Positions 45,079 through 55,234 are shown, numbered from the stretch's first letter. The stretch is 64,000 nucleotides of DNA from Rosistilla ulvae (GCF_007741475.1 NZ_CP036261.1:1550001-1614000); one strand, 5' to 3'. The notes: a model not told the origin generated them from the letters alone. A program made the numbers and translations.

Positions 45079-46355
45079 GCGGAAGCCTTGAGTGCTAAGG
45101 GATTTGCGATGCTTTCGAGATGCGCGCAGAAGTCGGGGAAAATCCGAGCGCCGTCAAATTGTGTCTCGTGTAACTTAGTCGAGGCAGCTGAGAATGCGTC
45201 GACCTGCTGGTTGTTGTTTAGCAAGTCGCCAAGTCGCCTTGCAAGGTCAAGTGAATCACCTTCTCGGTAAACGAACCCGCAGTTATGCTGACGCACAAGT
45301 TTCCCCATTTCACCGTCGATCGCGCTGGCAATCGCCAGCCCGCCGGCTAGGTATTCGGAAAACTTGTTTGGGATATTCAGCATGAAATTTGGGACGCACT
45401 TGTATGCGATCAGGCCGATGGAAGAAATCGTCATTAAACGATGAACTTCTGTTGACGAAAGCCACCCAGGTATTACTACATTTGGAAGCCCTTTTGCAAG
45501 GTCTTTCAGGTGTGATACACGAGGTCCGCTGCCGGCGAGAACGATCTTGAAGTTGGGGTGTTTCGACGCTAGCATTCGAGCTGATTCGATGACGGTTTCG
45601 AAGTCGGATTGGTAGCCAATGTTTCCGATGTAGCACGCCAGGACTGCTGATTCATCGACACCTAGCCTGTTTCGTAGGTCCGCTAGTCCGGTGGCATCGA
45701 GATCTTTCGGCAGGCGTGGATAGCACATTGGAAATACCTCATCCAGAGATTGGCGTCTGCGTCTCGCTTTGTTGAGCCCCCAGTCCAAGTAGGATTCAGT
45801 CAGCGCCGTAATCGCAGTTGCATGCTGGAAAGCGTATTTAACACGGCGTGAACATCGATCCAAATAGGTCTTCGCAATTGGCTTCAGGAAATTTAGACGC
45901 TCTGGTATGAAATCAACATATATGTCGGGCCAAAGGTCTCGCACATCGACTACCACGGGGACATTGTTGCGTTTCCCAAATGCGACCGCAGATGCGCAAA
46001 GCTCAATAGGGACATTGCAAACATGAATCAGGTCAGGAGGTGCAGCGCGTTTTCCTGCCAGTGTTGCGAAATTGCTAGCTAGGCTTCGGTGGTTGCGTAT
46101 GCGAGCAACCCCAACATGCTTTGCATACTTGGGGCAATCAATATATTGGAGATCGTACCCTTCGAAACGTTCGAGCGCAGACCCTTCGGTCAACATCAAT
46201 TTCGACTGATGACTAAATGCTGACCGCCAGCGTGTGACTTCATGGCCACGTTCCGCGAGATATTCAGCAAGCGTATTCGAACGCCATTCGCGGCGCCCAA
46301 GCACCTGCTTAGACTCAGGCGGATTCTCCTGTGCATGAATGACCCAAAATTTCAT
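45075..46355 (-). CDS. Glycosyltransferase family 4 protein
   Basis: The product is 426 residues, GT-B type. N-terminal features include HEVTRWRSAFSHQSK and PPDLIHVCN-PIELCASAVAFGKRNNVPVVVDVRDLWPD, the last a motif (VRDLWPD) typical of WbuB/WbaZ-like GT4 enzymes. The C-terminal donor domain has AVLACYIGNIGYQSDFETVIESA, KIVLAGSGPRVSHL, NVVIPGWLSSTEV and NKFSEYLAGGLAIASA. It should add a sugar from a nucleotide donor to the growing lipid-linked repeat unit on the cytoplasmic face. The methyltransferase gene overlaps its stop codon. About 318 bases separate it from the upstream Wzy-like gene. Confidence 0.93.
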   Translation of the reverse strand: MKFWVIHAQENPPESKQVLGRREWRSNTLAEYLAERGHEVTRWRSAFSHQSKLMLTEGSALERFEGYDLQYIDCPKYAKHVGVARIRNHRSLASNFATLAGKRAAPPDLIHVCNVPIELCASAVAFGKRNNVPVVVDVRDLWPDIYVDFIPERLNFLKPIAKTYLDRCSRRVKYAFQHATAITALTESYLDWGLNKARRRRQSLDEVFPMCYPRLPKDLDATGLADLRNRLGVDESAVLACYIGNIGYQSDFETVIESARMLASKHPNFKIVLAGSGPRVSHLKDLAKGLPNVVIPGWLSSTEVHRLMTISSIGLIAYKCVPNFMLNIPNKFSEYLAGGLAIASAIDGEMGKLVRQHNCGFVYREGDSLDLARRLGDLLNNNQQVDAFSAASTKLHETQFDGARIFPDFCAHLESIANPLALKASA

Positions 46356-46673
46356 TGTCCGATTCCCTTGCCTGTGTAACCCGCAACTACCAATTCGTGG
46401 GGACGGAGGTTCCGCCCTGCCAGCCTTAAGTCAATGGCACGTCGTGCCGATCGTGATCAGCTTGCACTGTGTTCGCGATTTTACGCTGATGAAGCGCTTC
46501 CCTAACCGTAGCTGTTCACCCGCGTTTATAGTTCCAGGGCGGTTCGTGATTTACTTGCAACTTTCGCACGCAATGCAAGACGGGCGTTTGAAAGTCGTCC
46601 TGGCGCCGTGCAAGCTCCAACAACCGGGTAAATCATCTTCCAGCTTTTAGTCGCAGGGAAGATTACCTATTCA
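46356..46673. other. Gap between Wzy-like and GT4 genes
   Basis: About 318 bases with no gene seen. It may carry a promoter for the GT4-to-aldolase part of the operon on the minus strand. I find no clear hairpin or consensus site. Confidence 0.35.
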
Positions 46674-47912
46674 CTAATATTTTCGCAACATGTCTTGTCG
46701 AGCCAAACTAGCTTCACGCCTTGGAACCGAAAGTAGCAACGAAGCCGCAAAGAACGTCCTCGAATCGAAGAAATCGCCACTAAATTGCGCGGATGTAAAC
46801 ATAATGGCAGCAAGTGAGAGAAATCTCCAATCGATCGAGCCTCGACGAATGCAGCTTCCAATAACGATTCCGAGATTTATGATGAATCCTGACAACAAAA
46901 CAAGGCCGATACAGCCTCCTTCAACGCCGACTTCCAAGAAAAGGTTATGAGGGTACGGTTGGCCCATTTCATTTCCCCAGCCCGCCAACCCATGTCCGAT
47001 TAGGGGCCGTTCCAGACACAATTCAAACGCTCTGGAAAACAGCTCCCAACGTGACGAAGCATAGCCCTGCCGGTAGGTTGCCTCCACAAACCGATCTTCA
47101 AACTTGTGAACCCCGTACTCCAACACTCCAGGTGTCACAAACGCAAAAAACAAACACAACAAGATGCAACCCACCATCATGGATGGAAGCAACCAGCGAT
47201 CTTTCAACCAATCGCGTAACAAAGCTGGAGAACAAACTAGACAGGCTACGCACAAACCAAGCAAGGCGCCCCGAGACCCAGTGAGCACCAAAGGCACCAA
47301 GAGAATGCCGATCAACATGATTCTCGCTACCCGCCGGCGTTTAAAGAACAGGCATGCCATAATGCATATGCAAACGTATCGACCGAAGATGTTGGGGCCT
47401 CCACCCAATACAGCCAAGCGTGCGCCCGTTAGCGAACTTGCGCTGGAAATAATCTGGGGCAATGACATCGAAACCAGCAAGAACGAACTGATTACAATAG
47501 CGTTCCAAAGCGCATCGCTGAACTCTTGGTTGGCGTCCGAAACAGCCCAGCGGTAGGTACAGGCAAACATTATTGCGCACAGAGAGATTTCATATAGCTT
47601 GTATCCGACAATGCCGGTTTCCAATGTCCAAAAACCACTAATAACGAGCCAGAATAGCAACGCCATTAGTGAAATAAGCAAAGAAATGCTTGCGCCGCGA
47701 GTGCTTTGACTCCCTGGGCGTTTTGGTGCGCCCACAAATGTAAGTGTCGCAAACGTGAGAACACTCCAAAGCCGGACTTCAAAAATTAACGAAGGGCTGA
47801 TCGATCGTGGTTCCACGTCAGGAATACCTACGTCGAGAATGCGATCAAGCCCCCATCGCCCAGCGAGGATGCTCAAGGCAAGTGCGAAGCTAGCGGCAGT
47901 GGTTAGGTGCAT
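46674..47912 (-). CDS. O-antigen polymerase/ligase-like membrane protein (Wzy type)
   Basis: The product is 412 residues from the ATG at 47910-47912; a TTG at 47930 is possible. About eleven hydrophobic helices are spaced along it. The periplasmic loop near residue 300 carries RPLIGHGLAGWGNEMGQPYPHNLFLEVGVEGG, the H-N-x-x-L-E motif typical of Wzy_C/O-antigen-ligase family proteins. This class polymerises undecaprenyl-linked repeat units or ligates them to acceptors in the periplasm. The start overlaps the flippase stop by about 10 bases on the same strand, so the two are coupled. Confidence 0.88.
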   Translation of the reverse strand: MHLTTAASFALALSILAGRWGLDRILDVGIPDVEPRSISPSLIFEVRLWSVLTFATLTFVGAPKRPGSQSTRGASISLLISLMALLFWLVISGFWTLETGIVGYKLYEISLCAIMFACTYRWAVSDANQEFSDALWNAIVISSFLLVSMSLPQIISSASSLTGARLAVLGGGPNIFGRYVCICIMACLFFKRRRVARIMLIGILLVPLVLTGSRGALLGLCVACLVCSPALLRDWLKDRWLLPSMMVGCILLCLFFAFVTPGVLEYGVHKFEDRFVEATYRQGYASSRWELFSRAFELCLERPLIGHGLAGWGNEMGQPYPHNLFLEVGVEGGCIGLVLLSGFIINLGIVIGSCIRRGSIDWRFLSLAAIMFTSAQFSGDFFDSRTFFAASLLLSVPRREASLARQDMLRKY

Positions 47913-49252
47913 TGGGTTGCCATGCCGCAATCGGAATTTGCTTCTTTAGTTAGTTCGCGCAACACTTGATCGCACGACCTGAATGTCGATAAGATGTCGC
48001 GGAGCACGAGCACGGCGCGGAGACTTAAGGATCCTACAAGTGAGTAGAGCACAGCGTCTGCGTCAGGAGAAACCCAAACAAGACATGCGCAAACCCACAG
48101 CGACACGATCCCTGCACGGAGGTTCAGGGGGCTGTTGTTGATCACATCCAAAGTGCACTGCATCACCGAACAGATTGTCAGTGGCACTTGCGCAATCAGC
48201 AGAACCCTGAGCAATGGAACTATTTCAACATACTGCTCAGTGAGCATTATGGAAACAACATACGGCAAGTTGTCCCACAATAGTATTGTCGCAAGAACGG
48301 AAATGGTTGCGGAAAAGCAGAATGCACCGAGTACGATTTTCTTTGCCTCATTGAATCGTTTTTGCTCGATCTTCACACTCAATGTCGAGTGGATAAGTGC
48401 TCCAACCGGACTTACAACTCCTCCGACGGCCACGATCAGGGAAATCCCGAAGGCTACCGCCGAAACATTAAGATTGCCACCATGCTTTGCGGCAAACATG
48501 ACAGGTAGCCATAGCATTAGTTGAAGAGACGCGCGACCAACGCTTCGAGGCACACCAAACGCGACAGTGTTTCGCAATTGTGTTCGAAAGTTATTTAGAT
48601 CAAAACCATGGTCACAGGTCCGAAGGATATTGAGCAGTACTCCTCCAAATACCCCGCTCACGACCAAAGCAACCCCTCCCATCTTTACATGCATTGAAGT
48701 GTTGCCCAACGCGATGATTGGTAGCGGAATCGCAAACATCAGAACCCGTGCCATACTCGCGCGGATGAATTGTCGCTTCGCGTGCCACCAACCGGAAGCC
48801 AATGCAAAGAATGCAGTTCCTACAGCCCACGATGCCACAAGTGGCAGGTACTGCGCAAACTCAACCGGAAGATTCGCAAATTTGACTATTCTGCCTGCTA
48901 GCAGCCAACTGGTCGCAATTGCGACGAGACCGAATGCACTACACCAAAATAGAGCGGCAACGAGAATGGACTTTTCGTTTCGGTTTCCTTGGCGAACATG
49001 ATCCAGTGCGACGTATTGCGTTACAGCTAACGGAATTCCCAGTTCGATAAACGGTAGCAGCGTACTTAATCCACGGCGGCACAACGCAAACAACTCAAAA
49101 TCACTCGGGCTGAATGCTGTTGCTGAAAGCTTCCACATTGCTGTTAGACAAAATAGAGATGCAATCGATACAATATAGCTGCTCGCATATTTAACGAGGC
49201 GTTTGTTGCGTAGGACAAAGCCTTGGTTTTCTAACACCAATTCGCCAGTCAT
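47903..49252 (-). CDS. Polysaccharide-repeat flippase (Wzx/MOP family)
   Basis: The product is 449 residues from the ATG at 49250-49252; an in-frame TTG at 49258 is less likely. Twelve or more hydrophobic segments are present, with basic loops between. The N-terminus KRLVKYASSYIVSIASLFCLTAMWKL and the SPSDFELFALCRRGLSTLLPFIELGIPLAVTQY stretch fit MOP-family flippases that move lipid-linked repeat units across the inner membrane. It is immediately upstream of the Wzy-like gene, the usual Wzx-Wzy pairing. Base composition is lower in GC than in the flanking housekeeping genes. Confidence 0.9.
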   Translation of the reverse strand: MTGELVLENQGFVLRNKRLVKYASSYIVSIASLFCLTAMWKLSATAFSPSDFELFALCRRGLSTLLPFIELGIPLAVTQYVALDHVRQGNRNEKSILVAALFWCSAFGLVAIATSWLLAGRIVKFANLPVEFAQYLPLVASWAVGTAFFALASGWWHAKRQFIRASMARVLMFAIPLPIIALGNTSMHVKMGGVALVVSGVFGGVLLNILRTCDHGFDLNNFRTQLRNTVAFGVPRSVGRASLQLMLWLPVMFAAKHGGNLNVSAVAFGISLIVAVGGVVSPVGALIHSTLSVKIEQKRFNEAKKIVLGAFCFSATISVLATILLWDNLPYVVSIMLTEQYVEIVPLLRVLLIAQVPLTICSVMQCTLDVINNSPLNLRAGIVSLWVCACLVWVSPDADAVLYSLVGSLSLRAVLVLRDILSTFRSCDQVLRELTKEANSDCGMATQCT

Positions 49253-49258
49253 TAGCAA

Positions 49259-49739
49259 ACTCCACGGTAATTTGGGATTCTGAGAGATCTATGTTTTTTC
49301 ACAATCAGAATTTTTCGGTCACGTTCGAATAACGCTGAACTGGGCCCACCACTGCCAAGAAAATAAATGGTGCGTAGGATTTAAAACGGTGCGTTTTTTC
49401 GAAACGCGAACATTTATATGACTCATTCTGAAGTGTTTTTTTAGCAGAATCGCCTCGTTGGCGACATAGGAATCTCTGTTTATAAGTGACACTGAGGGCT
49501 TGGCAGGAACGGTGCTCCTGCTGGTCCATCGGTTTTGGGAAATCTAAACGTGCTGTATCGTCGGCAGTAGAAGGTAAAGGAGCTAACACCCTATATTCGA
49601 GCGATTTTAAGTAAAGTTGATTGGTCTAAATCGCGTGCTATACCGCGGCAATTGAGACGACAAGATCTGCGTTTGCATCACTAGGGAGTGCGCGTACTGA
49701 GATAGTGGCTAATCTGTTGATGTCGGATCATATGTTAAG
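49259..49739. other. Gap between Wzx-like and polymerase-TPR genes
   Basis: About 480 AT-rich bases. A minus-strand frame of 94 codons (49305-49589) has no motif or ribosome-binding site and I do not call it. The region probably contains the promoter of the Wzx-to-aldolase segment. Confidence 0.4.
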
Positions 49740-52370
49740 CTACCTAAAGGCTTCCAGGTTTTGTGCACGTGAGACTTGTCTGCGAACACATTCTTTCGAT
49801 GCATTCGCGACCTGCCGGTCATCCGTTCGTCGCGTCTGACACCAGTTGAAATGCTCCGCAGCTTGCTCGTATGACTTCTGGTTGTATAACGCAAAAGCCA
49901 ACGCCCGCCGATAGGTATAGTTGTCAGGCTGATTCTTAACCGCGTTTTGCAGTGCTTCAATCGACTGATGTGTTTCACCGATCTGGCGGTACAAAGAGTG
50001 CAACGAATAGTAGTTGCGAGCTTGAGTTTCACGATCATCGATTTGTGTGTTTTTGAGTGCCAACTCTTCAATCAAGACACTCGCCACAAGCTGGGTATTT
50101 CTTTCTTCCGATGCGGCTCGGTAGGCGTAATACATTTGCCATAGGCCGGTCGCCTCCGGATGTAGCTTTTCGATTAAGAAGCTCGCCGGGAATATCTGTC
50201 GCAATTGTTCGATTAGCGACGCCTGGACCACTGGGTCGTGATTGAATGCAAATCGCCAATGTTCAAAACCTTCCTCCAATCGCCCTGAGGTGATCAGTTG
50301 TTTGCCTCGCAACATGTGAACAATCGCGTCGTGCTTCCGTACTCGCAACGCTTGTTCTAGCATCGAATTGGAAGCTTTAGAGTGGTCGACCTGCGAACTT
50401 TTTGGCAATGCAAATGCGTAGGCGTTCCCCTGCAACGGATAGTGCGCGAATGCGCTGATTGCCAGTGATTGTGCTGAACACTGTGTCGCGTTAGTTAACT
50501 CGATTGGATCAGCCGGCAAAACATGCAGCGTCGGATTGTTTTCCGTGCGCCACATTGCTTGACAGAGCAAAATACCTGCGTGCCGATGCGTGGGATCACT
50601 GGCAAGGGTCTTTTTTAGCAATTCGATTTCACGACCACTCCGCTGGCTCTGTTCGATATCTGCATCGCGGGTCACAACACGAAATTCATTCCAGTCCTTT
50701 GCAGCACGCGCTGGTGGCAACAAGGTTGTCAGCGAGAATCCGAGCATCGCAAGGCAGATCGTACAAGTGATCGCTTGTCCCGAAGAATTGATCCTGACTT
50801 GCGTCGTCCATCGAAATATCGCGACGAGGGACGTTAACCACGCCGCCAGACTGCCTTCGGTCGACCTTGCAACCCCAGAAACGCTTCCAGCCTGGAGCAG
50901 GCTGGGCAACCAAACAGCGGCCGCCATGACAAGAAGGGTCCACGACATACATGCCGAGATGTACCATACAAAATCGCCAGTCGAATGCACAAGACTTGCC
51001 ACGATCGCAGCACATAGCGGCGATGCCAAAGCGGCCAACCGAAGCGACTGTTGGGAATCGATGGATGTTACTCGCCGCAGACAAGGCAGCATGCGAAACA
51101 ACAGTAGCAGGATTACACAACACAGCAACACGAAAGCAAAGACACCACCTTCCATCAACAACGGCAGGTAGCCGCTTTCGCCATGCGTAAATTCGACATT
51201 GTAGTATTCTGCCATGTAAACCGGATAGACATCGGGATGGGAACCGATGCCTGTGCCCGTCAGCCAGAAGTTTTGTGTGGCGGAAAGCATTGCGTCCCAC
51301 AGGGCGCGGCGTCCATGCGACAGCTCTGCAAGCGATTGCGACTCGTGCAACGTCGACAACCGCCGGGCGAGCGGTTCATATCCGTAAATGCAAAGTGCCG
51401 CGATGACCATCGCGCCAATCCCCCCGGCGAATTTGAGCGTCGCACCCTCCCCAAGGTTCTGCCAGTGATGCAGTCCTACAGCGACGAGAGTTGCCGCAGC
51501 AAACGCTAAAAAACCGCCACGCGAAAACGTCAACATCGCAGCTAAGGCGACCAGCCCGATCCCGAAGGTGATCACAAGCACTTCAAGCGTAACGGGGCGG
51601 CGCTGCTTCTTACCAGAAAAGTTGCTGCGGCGATGCCGCTTCGACTGATTTAGTTTTGTTGGTTTTGTCTGCCCACGAAACGCGGTGGATAGCATCCACA
51701 GCAACGGCCCAATCCCCAACGCCATCATGTGGGCGAAGTGGTTTTGATTTTGGAATGGCCCTTTGACGACTCCATCGGTGGTCCGGAATGGGTGCTCGTA
51801 GAACCAGAGGAACTTTCCGTTGCTGGTGAGAAATTGAGCGAGTCCAAGGACAGCCAAGCCAATCGTGCCGTAGGCCAGGCTACGGAGCAGCCATTCAACA
51901 TCTTCAAGCCTCCGAATCCGCTGGACCAACAACATGAAAAACAGCGAATAGGCCAGGTAGACCGCCAACGCTTGGCGAGTGGCGTGCGGTGCCAACGAAA
52001 TCGTGTTCCAGGTACCGATTTGGAAATGGTCGGGATTGGGGGATGAAAACCAAATCGGCAGCAATTCGCGAAGGTTCGGCGAGAGGGTCAGTAGCACCGA
52101 CTCCGGCCAGGGAATCAGTTGGAACACCAACAATAACGCTCCTGCCGCGATGATCGACTCGGCACCGCTGAGCCGCAGCACAGCCGTTTTGCGAGACAAC
52201 GATTGCACGATCCAGGCGAGCGCCATCAGGCTGACGAAGCAGACGAAGACAAACTTCCCAAACGGTCCTCGTCCACCCATGAACAATGGGGCGACAAAGA
52301 GCACCCCGTAAAGAGCCCAGTCAAACGCGCGAGCCGCGTATCGTTCGATTGTGGAAGGAGAATCGTCCAT
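49740..52370 (-). CDS. O-antigen ligase-like membrane protein with TPR domain
   Basis: The product is 876 residues. Residues about 20-560 hold many membrane helices, with a large periplasmic loop near 370-395 (NFWLTGTGIGSHPDVYPVYMAEYYNVEFTHGESGYLPLLMEGG) that carries the H-x-x-x-L motif of Wzy_C/O-antigen ligases. Residues about 590-870 are tetratricopeptide-like helices (EQALRVRKHDAIVHMLRGKQLITSGRLEEGFEHW; GETHQSIEALQNAVKNQPDNYTYRRALAFALYNQKSYEQAAEHF). The combination is known from large exopolysaccharide polymerases such as EpsE/XagX-type proteins. The TPRs may hold partner proteins of the export machine. It lies between the Wzc-like kinase and the flippase on the same strand. Confidence 0.9.
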   Translation of the reverse strand: MDDSPSTIERYAARAFDWALYGVLFVAPLFMGGRGPFGKFVFVCFVSLMALAWIVQSLSRKTAVLRLSGAESIIAAGALLLVFQLIPWPESVLLTLSPNLRELLPIWFSSPNPDHFQIGTWNTISLAPHATRQALAVYLAYSLFFMLLVQRIRRLEDVEWLLRSLAYGTIGLAVLGLAQFLTSNGKFLWFYEHPFRTTDGVVKGPFQNQNHFAHMMALGIGPLLWMLSTAFRGQTKPTKLNQSKRHRRSNFSGKKQRRPVTLEVLVITFGIGLVALAAMLTFSRGGFLAFAAATLVAVGLHHWQNLGEGATLKFAGGIGAMVIAALCIYGYEPLARRLSTLHESQSLAELSHGRRALWDAMLSATQNFWLTGTGIGSHPDVYPVYMAEYYNVEFTHGESGYLPLLMEGGVFAFVLLCCVILLLLFRMLPCLRRVTSIDSQQSLRLAALASPLCAAIVASLVHSTGDFVWYISACMSWTLLVMAAAVWLPSLLQAGSVSGVARSTEGSLAAWLTSLVAIFRWTTQVRINSSGQAITCTICLAMLGFSLTTLLPPARAAKDWNEFRVVTRDADIEQSQRSGREIELLKKTLASDPTHRHAGILLCQAMWRTENNPTLHVLPADPIELTNATQCSAQSLAISAFAHYPLQGNAYAFALPKSSQVDHSKASNSMLEQALRVRKHDAIVHMLRGKQLITSGRLEEGFEHWRFAFNHDPVVQASLIEQLRQIFPASFLIEKLHPEATGLWQMYYAYRAASEERNTQLVASVLIEELALKNTQIDDRETQARNYYSLHSLYRQIGETHQSIEALQNAVKNQPDNYTYRRALAFALYNQKSYEQAAEHFNWCQTRRTDDRQVANASKECVRRQVSRAQNLEAFR

Positions 52371-52443
52371 GAGATCTTGCTGCGTTGGGACAGCCGCCGA
52401 AACCCTGATAGTTCAACACGGAAAAGCGACGTCCTGCCGAGGG

Positions 52444-54765
52444 CTATGCGGCTTTCCGGTGAGGCGGTTGCGTTGGAGCTTGCTGCATCGGCAGGGCGTC
52501 GACCGTATCGTCTTGCTCTTCGTCGCCATAGCCATAGCCGTAGCCATAACCGTAGCCGTAGCCATATCCGAATTGGCCACCCGAAACACTGTCGTCCACA
52601 CGGTTCAAGATGATACCTGTCAACTGGACTCCCAGTTGCCCCAATTGCTCGACCGACCGAATCACCAGCTTGCGATGGTTCTTGGCAGGTTGAACAACCA
52701 TCATCAGTCCATCGACGAAGCGGCCGATGATCGCTGCATCGCTTGCGGCGACCACTGGCGGGCAATCGACAAGCACTTGGTCGTAGTTGGCTTCGGCCCA
52801 GGCCAACAGTTCGCCAAAATGGGAGCTGGAGAACAATTCGGTCGGGTCTTGCGGCCGTGGACCGGCGGGAATGATTGACAGGTTGGGAATCCCTGTTCCT
52901 TTAACTTCATGGTTCCAAATCGGTGCAACAACATCCGCTTGCGTCAGCAGTTGCGAAACGCCGCCGAGGCCCCGCATATCGAATAACCGGGTCAAACCGG
53001 GCTTGCGAAGATCGCAGTCGATCAATAGCGTTCGCTTTCCTGCTGTCGCGTAGGTAACTGCCAAGTTGGCGATCACTGTTGTCTTGCCATCGCCTGGTTC
53101 GGAACTTGTAACCGCCAGCTTTGAGAAATCGCTCCCTTGCAACGACAACGAAGTACGCAAAGTGCGAAATGCTTCGCTCTCGGCGCTCTTGGGATTCGTG
53201 AACATGTGCAAGTTCTGCCCTCCGGCTTCGCCCGATCCATTCAAACTCTGGATCATTGCGATCACCGAAACGCCGACCTGTTCCTGTAGTTCGTCGGGCG
53301 ACTGGAAGCGATCCTCGAGCAGGTCCGTCACGTAAGCAATCGCGATTCCGATTGCACAGCCTGCAAAAATACTTAATACCCCGATTATTCTTAGTCGGGG
53401 AGCGACCGCGCCGGGAGACGCGACAGGTTCACCCACCACGGAAACGCGGATGTCTCCTCCTTCGGTCTGCAGATCGATGTTGGCGATTTGATTCAGCAAC
53501 GTGTCGTGCCAATTGCGCAGCCGTTGCAGCTCATTTTCGACCAATTGCAATGAGGTCATGCGGCCGTTCAATTTAACCGCCTCGGCTTCCGCGATCGCGT
53601 ACTCCCGCTCCAGTTGTTCTTCATTTGCCTGCGTCTCGGTCAGCGCCTCGCTGATCATCGAAAGCAACATTTCGCCTAGCTGTTGTTCCTGTTGAGGTCC
53701 GTTGGCGGCATTGATTTTCGCTCGGTATTCCAACAGGTAACGCTCCGAATCCGCGATCTTCTGTTGCAGCATTTGGATCGTTGGATGAACCGGTCCTAAG
53801 TGCTTTGCTTGGGATTGCAAAAGCGCTCGGTCGGCGAGCAGTTTCTGCTCCATCTCGTCGGCAACCTGGGCAAAGCGTGGACTCATGCCAAGCCCGTTGA
53901 GCATCAGCTCGCGACCAATCGTCGGTTCCAGTTCGACCAAATATTGTCGCAGGTCGCCGCCGGTTTGAATGGCATGCTTCACTGCCACTTCCGATGCCTG
54001 AAGCTTCAATCGCTTTTCTCGCGCGGCGACCAGAATGTCGTTCATCTTCACCGCGCGTTGGACCAGCGGGTGAACGACGGTGCTGCCGCTTCGCAACCCA
54101 AGGTCTCCCGCGTCGCGGCTCACCGTCACCCATTCTTCTTGTTTCGCTTTGAGGTTGCGCTCTTTCTCCCGCAACTCATCTTTCAATATCGTGGCGATCT
54201 CGACCGAGACATCTTTGTGACTGGTGTCGATAAATTCGAGATACGATTCCACCACGGCTTCGAGAACAGCCCGCGCGGCAAGCGTCGATTTGGAACGATA
54301 AGAAAGCTCAATAATGCTGGTCCGTCGCGCCGCACTTGCTGAGAGCTTGCCACGCAGCAGATCTTTCCACTTTTCCTCCGGCACGCCAGCGAGGTCGACC
54401 TTCAACTCGCTATCGAGCTTGCGGATTCGATCCAACGCACCGCCGAGAACAACCGAACTCTCAATCAACCGTTCGTGGGTCGCAACTAGCGCATCGTTGT
54501 TCAGATTCGATGAGACGCCAGCGTTCAGCATGTCGGGGCTGGTCTGCGTCACCAACAGCTGGGCCTTCGCTTCATAAACCTTGTCTGCCGTCAGGTAGTA
54601 AAATGCCCCTAACGCACATGTAACGAGCAGTGAAAACGCAATGTATTGCTTCTTACGACGAAGCATCCGCAGGAAACGCAGGGCCGCATGGATAGCGTCG
54701 GCCGCCTGAAACTCGTCGCTTCCATGTTCGGTTTCCGACAGCCGGGGGGCGGATTCTCTTTGCAC
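52444..54765 (-). CDS. Wzc-like polysaccharide co-polymerase with tyrosine autokinase domain
   Basis: The product is 773 residues from a GTG at 54763-54765. The N-terminal Wzz domain is between membrane helices (KQYIAFSLLVTCALGAFYYL at about 38-57 and the second near 455). Long coiled-coil helices lie between. The C-terminal BY-kinase shows Walker A in SSEPGDGKTTVIANLA (near 555), Walker A' in LLIDCDLRKPG and Walker B in VLVDCPPVV. The tail is an alternating Tyr-Gly run of about eight pairs (YGYGYG...) before DEEQDD, in place of the usual scattered tyrosine cluster. Phosphorylation of that tail should control chain length and polymerisation. It is the first gene of the minus-strand operon, divergent from the UDP-sugar dehydrogenase. 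Confidence 0.95.
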   Translation of the reverse strand: MQRESAPRLSETEHGSDEFQAADAIHAALRFLRMLRRKKQYIAFSLLVTCALGAFYYLTADKVYEAKAQLLVTQTSPDMLNAGVSSNLNNDALVATHERLIESSVVLGGALDRIRKLDSELKVDLAGVPEEKWKDLLRGKLSASAARRTSIIELSYRSKSTLAARAVLEAVVESYLEFIDTSHKDVSVEIATILKDELREKERNLKAKQEEWVTVSRDAGDLGLRSGSTVVHPLVQRAVKMNDILVAAREKRLKLQASEVAVKHAIQTGGDLRQYLVELEPTIGRELMLNGLGMSPRFAQVADEMEQKLLADRALLQSQAKHLGPVHPTIQMLQQKIADSERYLLEYRAKINAANGPQQEQQLGEMLLSMISEALTETQANEEQLEREYAIAEAEAVKLNGRMTSLQLVENELQRLRNWHDTLLNQIANIDLQTEGGDIRVSVVGEPVASPGAVAPRLRIIGVLSIFAGCAIGIAIAYVTDLLEDRFQSPDELQEQVGVSVIAMIQSLNGSGEAGGQNLHMFTNPKSAESEAFRTLRTSLSLQGSDFSKLAVTSSEPGDGKTTVIANLAVTYATAGKRTLLIDCDLRKPGLTRLFDMRGLGGVSQLLTQADVVAPIWNHEVKGTGIPNLSIIPAGPRPQDPTELFSSSHFGELLAWAEANYDQVLVDCPPVVAASDAAIIGRFVDGLMMVVQPAKNHRKLVIRSVEQLGQLGVQLTGIILNRVDDSVSGGQFGYGYGYGYGYGYGYGDEEQDDTVDALPMQQAPTQPPHRKAA
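52527..52573. repeat. Hexanucleotide Tyr-Gly repeat in the BY-kinase tail
   Basis: Eight near-perfect six-base units of type ccatag/ccgtag encode YG pairs at the end of the Wzc-like protein. The unit is a multiple of three, so slippage would vary the number of phosphorylatable tyrosines in frame. Confidence 0.85.
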
Positions 54766-55234
54766 GTTGCTTCTCGGCAGTGTTTAGACGGACGGATTGG
54801 CTGGCATGAGCCTCGATTGGATGGTCAATGCGGGGACTCTACCGAAATCGCCTTGATAGAGAAAGCTCGATTATCGACATCGGGGTAGTGCTAGCAAAGG
54901 TATTGGGCTGGTTCGAGTGGATGTTGTTGTTGCCCCCCGTTTCTACTTGCGTCCCGCGATGGTACTATATGTCGCTTGGCTAGGTGTGTTGTGTGCCTCT
55001 CGATGTCAATTGCTGCAACGTTCGGAATGTGAATTTACCAGCGTGACGGCTTGCAGCCAGCGGTTTCGCTTGCGATCGAATGGCAACAACCTCTATCCTA
55101 CGGTGAAATTTAAATTTCTCTGCCGCTGTCATTTGAGATGCCATCATCGAACGAGCGGTAGCGAAGGTGAAATGAATTGTTGGCGCCACTCAGGTTCTTT
55201 TAAAACAAACCCTTTAAATTGACAGCTCAACGCG
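54766..55234. other. Divergent promoter region between Wzc-like and UDP-sugar dehydrogenase genes
   Basis: About 470 bases. It should contain the main promoter of the polysaccharide operon on the minus strand and that of the dehydrogenase on the plus strand. The last 50 bases before 55235 are AT-rich. I see no certain operator. Confidence 0.45.

Noticed and set aside
49305-49589. 94-residue minus-strand frame in the gap of the polysaccharide operon
   Set aside because: GTG start without a Shine-Dalgarno, no motif, and AT-rich intergenic composition.
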